Of a stretch of 64,000 nucleotides of DNA, positions 22,583 to 34,400 are shown piece after piece. Source of the stretch: Atrichornis clamosus (Eukaryota > Chordata > Aves > Passeriformes > Menuridae). Within the stretch, counting starts at the first letter, position 1. Every line of letters starts with the position of its first letter. A program made the translations under genes and the position numbers. The stretch spans positions 1 to 64,000 of the forward strand of contig WBMZ01011390.1 of NCBI GenBank assembly GCA_013400975.1, read 5' to 3'. Under the pieces are notes generated by a model. It ran no database searches. It had not been told where the DNA came from and saw only the letters and a program-made list of their open reading frames with translations.

Positions 22583-25500
22583 CGAGCAGTGCCCGAGAGT
22601 TTAAAAGGTCTTATAAGCCTGTTTGGGCTGACTGATTTGGCATTGCTTTAGAGGCCTTTACCCTGGGAAAGCTGTAGGGTCTGGCTGCTCCTGGGACAGG
22701 AGCCTCTAAGAGGAGGGTTGGTCTGATGTGACTTTAGCTGAGCGCTGTTTCGCTGGGCGAAGCTCCCAGATGATGAATGGTGCTGTACACGGAGTGTGCA
22801 GAAAAGAGCATCCTTCCTCCTGGAGACAAATTACTTTCTAGTTTCCGCAGGCTGCATGGTTGTGATTTCCCCCCCCGATGTAATCTGTATTGGGTGTAAT
22901 GTTACATAATGTGCGATTAAAGACCAGTGATGACTAAGAAGGTAAGTGATCAAATATTTTACCCGAGACACATACACACATCATTTATCTCACTTTTCTC
23001 ACAGAAGAAATTAAACCACTTTCCTTAGCTGTTAGTCCAAGCAAATGAAATCCTGAATTTGTTTAAGCATTGATCCTTCTGCTGCATGTTCTCCAGGAGA
23101 TGTTATTCAAATTTTGGGATAACATCAGTCCTTTGAATTGCTCTCATCAAGTCCTAGTCCATATGGTTTCTCTTGTGGATTAAAGAAATCAAATCACTTG
23201 GGTTATTCTAGAGATTGTAACGTCATGGCAAGAAAGTTCTCACTTGATACAGAGGCTTACTGGCCAAAATATTCTCCCATCCTAGATGAGAAAACTGCTG
23301 GTTTATGCCATGGTAGCACAGATAATTTTACCCAAATCATGGCTCTGTTACACTTCCATTCTTTTGAATGCATATCCCAAACAGGCTGCTGATATGAATA
23401 ATGAGCCATGACAACTGGATGAAGCAAGAAAAACATCAGGAGAGATGCCTTGGATGAGAGAATTTAGAAAAACCTTTTGTGCAAAAAATCTTCAGTATAG
23501 GATGGCAGCATATCTGCCCATGGGCAGGGATGAGGATACTCCAGTCTTCCGTTCCCTGACCTGGTACTACTCAGCTGTTCCTGAAGTTATTTGGGAAAGT
23601 GTGAATTGGCATGACATCAACACCTCAATCTGAAGAGCTTCTCCTCAGTGGGACGTTCCCAAGGTTGGCGAGATATCCTGAAGTTTCTTCCTCTCTGTAG
23701 CCTGCCAAAGTCTTTGTAAAACTAGTGTCAAATCCAGCAATGTTCCAAAGCCATGACGGCAGCACAGCTGCTGTCCCAGCTCCTCCACAGTCCTGGGACA
23801 TGCAGCAACTTCTTCACACAGATGAGGAGAAACCCAAGCCAAGCAGGGCAATTAACAGGAGCGTCACATCTCATATGTTCATTTTTTTTTAATGTGCAAT
23901 GAATTATACATTTCCAGCCAAATTCAGAGCATTCCGTTTGCTCATCACAAAAGCCACCAGCCCAGCTGGCAACTGTCCCCCTGCCTGGTTCCATGGGGAG
24001 GGCTGTAAAAAACCCCACAGCCAAATTCTGGGTGAACAGTGTGTGTGTAAGGCATTGCAACCCTGCTGCAAACCCCACCATGCCAAGGAGGGAGCCCAAC
24101 ATGGGAGACAAACAGGACAGGACTTTCAATGTCTATGCAGAAATAGAAATGGAGTCAGGCCATGGATGCTGAATAGGAATTGAAAAATTTCCAAACTCTG
24201 GGGATATTTGTATTAGTTTGAGCTTTTGAAATTTTCCAAAATACTAACGTCCATATTTTTTCTGACTTCTCTGGTGTGTACTGGAGAAGGGTGTGCATTG
24301 AAATATTTTTTCCAGGCTCTGCAACACGTCCCCTCACACAACTGTCCTGTGTCTTTTCCCATCACAGCGCTGGCACTGGGATCCTGGCGTGCCGGCGGTG
24401 TTTGGGGAGCAGACAGCCCTCGGGCCACAGAGGTGCTCGGCCTCCATGTTTTTGCTCCACTGAAACTTCGTTCCGCTCGGGCTGAAATATGAAGTGTTAA
24501 AAACTGCCATTTCCCTCCTTCCAGTTGCATTCCTGAGGGAAATTTTGGAAGGCGGCCAAAGCCAATAGAAGGCAGGAACCCCGCAGCAGAGCAGCAGCGG
24601 AGGCAGCGGGAACAGACTGTGCCGGGAATGCCTGCGGCTGCCAGGGAATGGCGGTGCTGGCTGGCCACAGGGAAAGGAGCAGTAGCACCATTTCCTCTGC
24701 CCTCATCACCCGCTTCTGTGGCTCACTTTATTTCTCTCTGTCACGCAGAGTCAAATCATGGGATCGCAGCTCTCAGGCTCTCGGGGAGAAGAGAATCAAC
24801 ACTCCTGGCCTTGTGCTAGGGAATGGCAGGAAAAGGTAGCAAGAGGGAGCAGAAGACAGGGAAAATGTGTCCTCCCCACCTTGACCGCAGGCCTCTGGAG
24901 CACAGATCTGCTCTCCCTCTGCACATCTCCTCACTCCCACTAGAAAACCTGACCCTTAGTGCACTGGTAGCACGCTCTGCTTCAGGGCTTAAATGCTCAT
25001 GGAAGGGAGAAGCACTGTTTCACTTACACCAAGAAATTATTTTGCAGGGGGGAACATGGTGAAAAATATGGAGGAAAAGATCAGGAAGCAACAAGTAGCA
25101 GCAGTGAAACACTGAAATACACAGGCTCGGGTGTTCAGAGCCAAAGGTACACACAAAAGTACACTTCAGTGATCAGGCCTTTGACAAGCTTGAACTATGT
25201 GTTAAAGAAAACCCAGAAAAAGTCATGGAGACATTAATGAAAAGGTATTAGTCAAATAGACATCCTTGTGTGGAGTGTGTGCAGGGTGTCAGCTCAGACA
25301 AGCCATGTCCATCCCTTCTGCAAAGGAGGCTGAGTCTCACTCCCTGTTTTGAGGGTCTGTCAGTACCAAAGGCACTTTGGGGCAAACAAAGGCTATGAGC
25401 TATGAGCAGGGCAAATGTCCATCTCCTGCTCTGGAAGGCTGCTGCAGACCAGCCTCATGCTGTATGAATTCTTGTCGTACTGGAGAGGAGCTCGGGCAGG

Positions 25501-26558
25501 TTTCAATCACCTTGGAGGGGATTTGGCTGCTGTAACACACGTCCTCACACGCCACAGGGCCAGCCCTGCCCTCCTCTGCAGGTGTGGGGTCTCACTCAGG
25601 CCATCCTCCCTCCCTGCCAGCCCCACACCGATGTCTCAACTCCCCAGAGCATCCCGCCTGGTACTAGAGACTTATGTTTCAGCTGCTGGGCTTCACCCTC
25701 TGGGCTTTAATTCCTCCACATACGCGTTGGCAAACTGTGCCTTGTTCAGGGAGGTTCTGGGAGGAGTGATTCTGTAACAGCGGGGAAAGAATTTATGGTC
25801 CCCAGTGCAAATTACCACCCTTAGGAGAAACAGCATGCCCAGATACTGAAATAAGTGACTGTTTTGCAAATCAGAAAATGGCAGTAATGGGTCTGGATGT
25901 AACTGTGTTCCATTGGTACTATCTGGAACAACATGGAATGTTATAACATGGAAGGACATGGCTAGGGCTGTGCCAGAAAGAATCTCCATACAGATGTGGA
26001 TGAAATTTAATCTAAATATTTTAGGGTCAAGGGTCATGCTGCTGTGTTCTTTCTCATCTGTGTTTTAATAGAGCCATTTCTCCCTGGAACCTGGCCATCA
26101 CTTCTGTCTCCTGAAGCCACGCTGAGAGCCAGATTCTGCTTGAGGCACACGAGATGCCTGGAAAAACCCCGCTGCAGCTGCTGTGCTTTGTGGTAGGAAG
26201 GCACAACACTCCTTTCAGCAGCAGTGCTGGGGAAAACTTCTTAGGCAGCCTTCTCCTTTCTTTCACATGGGAGTGTTTTCACTGTACCATCTCCAAGAAA
26301 ACTCTGCTCTGTCTTTGTTTGGCTCTGCCTTTCCTCAAATATGCAATACCTGCTTCAGCGTGTTTTGTTCACAAAAAGGGCAGTTTGCTTTCTTTTTCTG
26401 GCAGAAATACCTATCTGCATCTGAGGAACAGGGATGAGATTTTCCACGCTGAATTCCTCAATGCTGCAGAGCCAGTGCTTGAGCTCTTAGAGGCAGCGAG
26501 TCATGACCTGTCCATGGGGCAAATCCCTTGAATGCAAGATGCTCATCCTGCAAAAGGA

Positions 26559-26588
26559 GAGGGCTTTGTTCTTGAGGGCTTTGTTCTT
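26559..26588 (+). repeat. 15-bp tandem duplication
   Basis: GAGGGCTTTGTTCTT is repeated exactly twice in tandem, followed by a partial third unit (gaggg). Confidence 0.9.
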
Positions 26589-26959
26589 GAGGGGTTGACA
26601 CTGTCCAATAGGATCTCAGTCCTGAAATGGGCTGGGAGCAAATAATAAACTTTTGAGGACTTTTAAACCTAAAAAAATAATACAGGCAATGCACTGCATG
26701 TTTTTGTGACAAGTCACTGAAGCCCCTTTCCAGAAGTTCAAGTTTCTTCCTCGGACTACATGCTAAAAAGCAATGATTATGGAATTTAAGCCACTTTTAG
26801 GTCATTGATACAGTGTGTTATTTTATGTGTCTGAATTATTCCAAGATAACAGTAAGCCTAGGTTTTACTATAGCTTGTCATAATAACAAATGCAATTTTA
26901 AACAAGTTTATTTCTTTAAAGAAATACATCTACTTTAAATGAAAATTATATTTACAATC

Positions 26960-26983
26960 CAGTTGGAACTATAATTCCAACTG
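26960..26983. repeat. Perfect 9-bp inverted repeat
   Basis: CAGTTGGAA at 26960-26968 and TTCCAACTG at 26975-26983, with a six-base loop. It has no known function and is too short for a typical pre-miRNA. Confidence 0.85.
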
Positions 26984-28322
26984 CTGTGGAATCGAACTCA
27001 TTTCTAAAGCAAGGAAGTCCTAGGGATTAGGTTTTTTCAGCACTAATAAATTTCAGTTTATTTTCAGTCCAAATGTATTAAGCTTCAGCTTCCAGCTACC
27101 AGATCCTTCTGTAGCTCAGCCTGTTGGCTTAAAGAGCCCTCTGCTGTCAGAATTTCCTCCCCTGACATTATGTGTAGGTGATAACAAAACTATTGCGGAA
27201 CTTTCATTTTACTAAATTACACAGACTAATCTTTGCACTACAAAGCAGGTTTTTCCAAATGTAGAATCATTTCCGTGGCTCTTTTTTGCAATTGGTTTCA
27301 GGCTGCCCCATTGTCTTTGCTGTGTTTGGTGGGCAGGGAGCCCAGGCTCCTTTCTTGGAAGGCACAGGAGGAAGAGGATGGTGGTGGTGGGACAGCATCT
27401 CCAGCACTGCTGGACTTCACTAGAGATAAAAATTGAAAGGTTGACAATATTTGAGCCTTGCCATTTCTCCAGGTGTTATTTGTATTTATATAGTTACCAT
27501 TTGTGCATTTTGCCTAAAGAAGAGGGTGAAAAACTTCCAGCTGTGGCAATTTCCTTGCAGCCTAAAATTTCCCAGTCTCTCCTTTGTGTGAGTCCAAAGC
27601 ACTGTCCAGCAGGACTGCAGCTAATGAAACCTTTTAATCTGAAAATTAGCGGTGAAGGAAAAAAGGCGTTCTGAAGCATCAGGCACCTTTTAAGATTAAA
27701 ACCTCTGTTCTCCTTTTTAACAGAAGTACGGAGATTGGTGGCATGTGAATTCATGGCATGTGTTTCTTATCATATAATCACCGGGAGCAGTATTAAAAAA
27801 ATGAAGGGGAAGTCATTTATTGTGCAGCCCTAAAAAAATGATCTGGAGCTCTCTTCATACCTCCTTACACAGTAATTACACATGAAAATGTCATGCACAT
27901 TGTATATAATCTGTCAAGCCATCGGATGCTTTGCTTTAATTCCTGTCTGGTTTGGGGGACTGTTATGAGGGTGAAGCTTGACCTTGGGGGTTTGAGGTGT
28001 AGCCTCTTCGGGAATGTGAATGACCCACCTGTATCAAGAGGCATCTCAACTTCAGTGGTCTGAAACCAGCTCCTGTAAGCAAAGTAAAGACAAATTCCCC
28101 GGAAAAGTGCTCTGTGAACCGCATGTGCCCTGTAGGTAATGTGGGGTGTGCAGATTATTTAGGATGAGCTTTAAAAGAGTTGTGAGTAGTTTCATCCTGT
28201 GTGTGGCATCCACCAGCAAGGGTTCCTGTTGTGCTTGTGTGAGTCATTACCTTCCAAACCTGCTAGTTCAGCCTCTGGCACAGAGCCCTGCATCCCCACT
28301 ACCAGTGTTCAGCTAACCCAGG

Positions 28323-28364
28323 CACCTGAGCTGTTCAGGTAAAAGTTATAATTCATCTTACCTG
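28323..28364. promoter_or_regulatory. Cluster of E2-box (CACCTG/CAGGTA) sites in inverted arrangement
   Basis: CACCTG at 28323-28328, CAGGTAA at 28336-28342 and TTACCTG at 28358-28364 form two overlapping inverted repeats. This matches the paired E2-box layout bound by ZEB and SNAI family repressors. Function is inferred. Confidence 0.35.
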
Positions 28365-28770
28365 GGCAACCTACTCTTAAATCCAACAGGAATGACACCA
28401 GCAAACTCCAAAGATTAGGAAATACAGGGAGCCAGCTAAAAGCTCAGTAACTTTTAGAAGAATTTCTTTCTATAGTTTTTTTTTTTTTAACACCCGAGAA
28501 ACTTTTGCATTTATGTTAGGGTTAGCCAAGGCATATCTGAGCTGTAAAACTTTAATATTTTCATGTCAAAAATGATTTTGCTAAAGTTAACTTTCCCCAT
28601 ACTTTGACTTATCAGTTTCAGTCGTGGTGGTGTGCATTTCAGTTGAAGTTTTATTACATTATGTTGGCAGCACATTATGTTTTTTACACATGGATTTGAT
28701 TGAGAAATGAAACTGGAATAAGAATGAGGTAGCAGCAGCATCTGCTGGGAGATGCAGCTAGTGCTGGTGT

Positions 28771-28788
28771 CAATCAATCTGATTGATT
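28771..28788. promoter_or_regulatory. Palindromic PBX/MEIS-HOX-like site
   Basis: AATCAATC at 28772-28779 and GATTGATT at 28781-28788 flank a single T. The + strand reads TGATTGATT and the - strand reads GATTGATTGACAC, close to the PBX-PREP/MEIS TGATTGACAG motif. Confidence 0.4.
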
Positions 28789-29688
28789 AAATATGGTGGC
28801 ACACATTTTATTAAAACAAAATGCTCTCCCTGAAGAAGACTATTATGCCAATATAATGCACAGCTTTCCTAAAGAACGCTACAAAAGAGGTGGTCTGTTT
28901 GTGACATACAATGCTTGTAAATAACTGGAAAGAACTGAAGAGTTCAAATTACACTGGGCTGCTCATGGAAACAGCTATTTTATTGTTTTGGCATGCAGTA
29001 GCTGGTATTGTTGCACTGGCAAGATCAGCAGCACTGATGGAAGTTGAGTTATTGTGCGGGCCCACAAAGGGTTTTAGGCACTCGCCGACGTAACTAAACA
29101 GGTCCGAGGCGTTACCGTGCTCGGTGGCTTGTGACCAGGATGCACGACAGGCTGGCTCAGGGCTGGAGACAGAGGCACTGCCTGCCCGCCCCGCACCTCT
29201 GGCACACTGGAATTCATTTCCAGGCACCCTCCTGGCTCTCCCATTGCACGGATGGGTGTTCACAGTGGCAGCCTGAGAAGCGAACTCCTCTGGGAATGGA
29301 CAGTCACCAAAGGCACGATTCCCTGCCCTTCCAGGTGCAAGGTGCAGACATCTCCACCTTGCCTTCCTCTCGCAGGAACAAAGAGGATGTGCAGCCCCTC
29401 CACCCCGAAATACAGCTGGTGGCAAAAGAAACCATTTCATGGTGTATTCTCTGCTGTCCCCAGAGGAAGGTCAAGAGAAACAATGAGTCATATTCCTTGA
29501 GATGTGCTTGGAGGCTATAGTGGTGGAGAATTTAGGACACTATAAATCTTTGCAGTATTTCCTATCCACCTAAAATTATGGCTTCTGCTGGGTATTTTAA
29601 GGAGTCAGTAGTTTTCCACTAGATTCACTAGGGCTGAGGTTTTACACACTTCCACTTATATTCTACACATTGAGATGGATTATGAAAA

Positions 29689-29718
29689 CCAATATATTAA
29701 CCAATTATATTAACCAAT
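29689..29718 (+). repeat. Three CCAAT boxes at 12-13 base spacing
   Basis: CCAAT at 29689, 29701 and 29714, with intervening atattaa/tatattaa units, so a short imperfect tandem repeat. Multiple CCAAT boxes can bind NF-Y, but the repeat could be chance slippage. Confidence 0.6.
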
Positions 29719-32569
29719 GTCAATATTTTACTCACTTTCCTCCAAATGTAGACATTCATAATTTAACACAGGTTTCTGCTTGCTACATTCATCCTCATGA
29801 AATTTATACAAATAACATTCGCTTCAGTAAATAATATAAATATAAACAAACATCTGCACCACAGAAGAATGCTACATCCTACTCTTCATGATTGTGATAA
29901 CTCTGGGATCAAACAAGTGTACATAGCACTGCAGGAACAGAAATATATGTAACAACATTGAGGAGAAGCATAGAAAACACTCGGTTTTGGCTTCTTCCCT
30001 TTTCATTTTTATTGCTGGGGTTTCTTGTGGGAGCTCCTGTGCATCAGTTCTTCTAGTTAGAGTGCAATTCTTTGTCCTCATGGTAGATCCTATGGATCTC
30101 CTCATCCGGTTTCAGAGCAATTCCTCGTCCTGTTTTATTTCATTAGGAGGAAGCAGCCTGCTCACTGTGTCCAGATGTCCAGGCACCCTCAAACCCACGT
30201 AGCTGCTCCCCTAGCACTCACTGTTCTTTTCCCATCTAATTCAAGGAAATACTAAAGTAGGTGCTAGAATTAAAACTCAGCTCAGCAGAGAATCTCAGCA
30301 TATTTAACATGAAGACTTCAAAACAACCTGAGTACAGATGGCTTAGACAATATCTGTGTTGAATTTTTAATGGCAGATTCAGAACTATTTTTAAGATCCT
30401 ACTGTTATTTCTCCTGAGAGATCTTTTCTTAGCAATCTAAGTAGAAAATAATAATGAGGGGTAAAAAACCTTGCTAGGCAACCTTTTCAATATGCAGATG
30501 GTTTCTGCAGTGACACTTCTGCTGAGGCTAATCTTTCAGGATTGAGATATTTTCAGAAACATCCATTTGTGGTTTATTTTTTCTTTTCTCACAAAGACAC
30601 AGCTTTGTATACAAATCTCTTCTCCATCCCCACCCGCTTATTTGGTGGTTTTGAGGCTTGCTAACAACTTTTTGCATGAACAGACATTGCTGTAGTGCTT
30701 TGCAGCCCTCAGGAATGTAGCTAATGACGGCATTTGTAGTTCTGCCTTCAGCCTTCACTCCATCATGGAGCTCATTGGCTTTCTTAAAAATTCACTACCC
30801 CCTGCATTGTCTTGCAAACTTATCCCAGTGCAGAATTGCTCTGAAGAGCATCAGGGCTCTGATATTACTGTTTTACAGTAGGAGATGGTGTATTTTCTGA
30901 TATCCTCTCAAAAACAGTCACTGAGGTCATTCTGAGCACATCAGTCTTTGGCAGGTGGCTCTCCCATTTTTTCTTCTAAGTTTGTCTCCTTTCATCCCCA
31001 TTAATCTTCTGTACTCCCCACCTTTGCAGGAGCTTCTCCATTTAGTTTCCTTGCTGCTTGGATGCCCCTGGCTGGGAGACTTTCTGGTTTGTAGTGCTTA
31101 TATTGTCATCCTGATGGAGAAACCCAAAGGCAACATAATCTCTGGATTTATGGTTAATGTGCAAAGACAGGACAGTGATGTGGGCTTGGGGGAAAAGCCT
31201 CAGGTTTGCTCTACAAGCAGAGGAGAGGATGGTCACTTCAGACTTCAGTAAGCATCCGAATTAAAGCAAATGCAGTGACACCACCCCTTTTGATATTCCC
31301 TGACAGGGCAAAAACGAAAATTGACATAAGAATTTGATTTCGTGCTAAAATGCCAGACTGCACAGCAGTTCAGTAGCGCTGAGTATCCCGTGCAGGTGTA
31401 ACTTGCAGCAAGCCCCAGGAGCAGCCTGGGCAGGAGAAATCACTTCAGCCGTAATGGTTAAATAGCTGAGAAACTTGCATCAATATTTAAGTAGCATAGA
31501 GTGAAATGTAACAGCTCCTAAAACATTCACGAGCAGACTAAACATTGCTAAAGGAGTGAAAATAACATGAAACATTGTCAAGCCTTTTCCTTAAATCTTC
31601 ATGAATTTGCCAGCTTTACTACCAGAGGCTCATAGTTGCAACTGTTAACTCAAAATGCTTGTTAATAACAGCTGAAGTGCATAATTGGACCTTGATCCAT
31701 ATTTTGACACATCTGTAAAAATACTGACATGGAAAGACTTTAACTTGCTGCTAGCTATGATTAGCCCTAAGAGAAGTATTTTGTATAGTGGCTCTATGAG
31801 ATTTTTATCTCCTGATAGCTATTGAAGGTTAATAACATATATTAAAACATAACTAAAATGCAGTGCTTAAGCTTTCACACAGGACAAGGCACATATCTGT
31901 GTTTACTAAAGCAAGTAACATCTGCTCTGGGGATCCTGACTGGAGACACAGCATCAAACTGGGACCCACTGACTTGTGCACATATTTTGCATTTTATGAA
32001 CTGGATAAAACCCTGTGTTAGGTGTAAACATTTTTAAGACTATTAAGCAGTTGAGTACTTGATCACCACCACATCAGAGGTGCTTTTTCTGGGCACAATG
32101 GATACCAGCTCCTCTTTTTGCAGAAGCATTCCTTGGTAAGGGAAATGCCCTTGAAATACGCACTAGGAGGGAAGACCAGCTGGAGCTCTGCTTTGTGGTT
32201 AGTTATATTTTGGAATCCTAAGTAGCTGTTTGCCTATGTCTATATTCATTAGACAGGGATTTAAACAAAAAGTACACCATTCATTATTGTTACCGCAGCA
32301 CAGACCTCCACAGCCAGCCCTATCAAATAATGCAAACCAAGTGAACAAACAGCCAACATAATTTACTGTCAGCCTCTGTAAAAACCTGGAAAAAAAATCT
32401 CCACAGTCCAAAATGTTGTGGGTGGTTTTAACAACGTTGTCCACAGTGCATGAAATGCAATATTTTGGGGGTAGTAATTGTCATTATTTAAACCTCAGAA
32501 AGCTGCAGATTTATATTTGTTCGGTTTCCCCTTAAGCTGGATAATAAATCTGTACAGCTTCTTCTGGGC

Positions 32570-32656
32570 TTTTTTTTGTGTGTCTTTTTTTTTTTTTTTT
32601 AAAGAAAGACTTCTGAGATTATAATATCTGCCTATACCAGTCTTTTTTTTTTTTTT
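32570..32656 (+). repeat. Cluster of poly-T runs
   Basis: T runs at 32570-32577, 32585-32600 (16 T) and 32643-32656 (14 T). Simple low-complexity sequence. Confidence 0.9.
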
Positions 32657-34400
32657 AACTTTTAAAATTGACAGGAAAGATTTTAACTGCTGAGTTGTTC
32701 TGTATGGAGCAAATTCTGTCCTTAGACATCCCATACTGTGAACTGAAGGTAGCACCACAGATAGGTATGCAGAAACCAGCAGTCAATTTTGACTCAGAAG
32801 ATATTACACCAACTGTGTATTAAGTTTAATGTAGATTAATGCGAGTTGCTTTCCTTTGCATGTATGTACACAGGTACAAATAATTAAGATTAATTCCACT
32901 GGATGTAATGGCCTTCACTGTGCACGGTGCCATAAAATTCTTCTTTAATAGCTGTTAATTGGATGTATTTGCTTTGATGGTGAAGTCCTGATTAGTCTTG
33001 TTACCCTACAACCCCTTCCCCCTCCCTTTGCTCACTTTTGTGCTTAGGAAAAGATTTATAATAAGGGAATCACAGCTATGCAGTTTATTAGCAAAAAATC
33101 AATACATGTATCTGTTTCCATGTATTAGAGGTTCAGCCAAGGAGGGGTGCTCTACATAATATTTGAAGAGTAAATATGATTCATGTTTTCATTTTTTCTT
33201 TTTTTCCCCATGCAATGTCTTTACTGGTAAAAGCTCAGATTTCTTACTTGATTTCTTATTTTTTTTAATCTCTTTTCATTCTTTGGCTTCTGCGCTGAAC
33301 CTGAGGGGTTTCTCGGTGGTAAGAGGAGAACCTAGGTACCTTCAGCAAGTTCCAGCTCCAGGATGTCAGGTGGAAGGCTGAAGTTAGGAACTGCTTCCAC
33401 ACAATTATTCCATGTGTTTTTTTCTGGAAAGCAGTCAGTAATTATTTTGGCATCTCTGTCCTCTGAAACACAGTAATCCTAAGCATAAGGGACAGGGCCT
33501 TCTGTGTGTGCAAATCACATCTTCTCTGAAGTCCAGGTGGATATTTGATTTGTGCTGAAATTCTGGCCCTACCTTTTTAACTGTCTTGTTTTTAACAATA
33601 GTACTTTTCATTTGTTATCTCCCAGGGGCACAACTCTGATATGGAATTAACAGGTGATGGTTATATAAAGGAAGAGGTTAAAGGTACAGCTGCGGCCTAA
33701 TCCCACGTCTCAGAGCCAGGTTCCTGGGCACAGCTCCCCCACTCTCGCCCTTGCTCCGACGTGCACGGAACCACAGGCAGTTTTCCTGGGACATCAGCCC
33801 AGAAGCGAGTGTAACCAGGGCAATTTTTTCTGCCTGGAGCCATTTTATGTACCTGAGCCCAGCCACCCAGGAGCTGTGACAAAGCCAGGCCTGGGCCCAG
33901 GAATTCTTCACTATGGATTTCTGCTCCAATGACTCAGCCTGACCAACACAAATCCTCTGTACAGTTTTACCACTAATATACTGGTTCCTTTACTCGTATG
34001 AGTAGGAACTCATCAGCTCACCAGGTTTCCTCCTCCTGGTCATCTCACTGAAAAGAGCAAGGCTCTTCCCTTTTCCTCCCGCCCCTTCCCATCTGCCTGG
34101 AGACACTCGACATTGTTGGGGCACAGCCACACTCTTTGAGGCGGATTGCACTCTAACAAATATGTCCTCCCTCAAGGAGTACTTGAATTAAATGTCTGTG
34201 GGGTCTGGTCTACTGCCAGGAAAGCTTTGGTGGGACCCCTTCCAGCCGAGGACAGGCTTCTGCCTTCCTCCTCCTCTGCCCTGTGTTTAGTGAGTCAGCG
34301 CGCTCCAGCAGCCAAATGGGATTCCTAAAAATGAATGGGTTATAAATGACCAACCTGATTAAAAATTACTGCATCAAGCGCTCCGCGGAGGACAGGCTAG

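Larger units (their letters stand above)
21933..28300. other. Intergenic sequence, no gene recognised
   Basis: Holds two small local duplications (22521-22582, 26559-26588) and a perfect 9-bp hairpin (26960-26983). No coding family, RNA gene or mobile element is recognised. Confidence 0.65.
28831..34400. other. Intergenic sequence, no gene recognised
   Basis: Contains a small CpG cluster near 29057-29190, three CCAAT boxes (29689-29718), and T runs at 32585-32600 and 32643-32656. No coding, RNA or mobile element signal is convincing. Confidence 0.65.

Noticed and set aside
23505..23560. Possible CR1 internal fragment (catgggcagggatgagga)
   Set aside because: Only the first few bases resemble the CR1 'gggcagggacacctcc' block and the rest diverges.
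23728..24668. Minus-strand frames of 133 and 151 codons
   Set aside because: Cysteine- and serine-rich chance translations with no known family and no conserved pattern.
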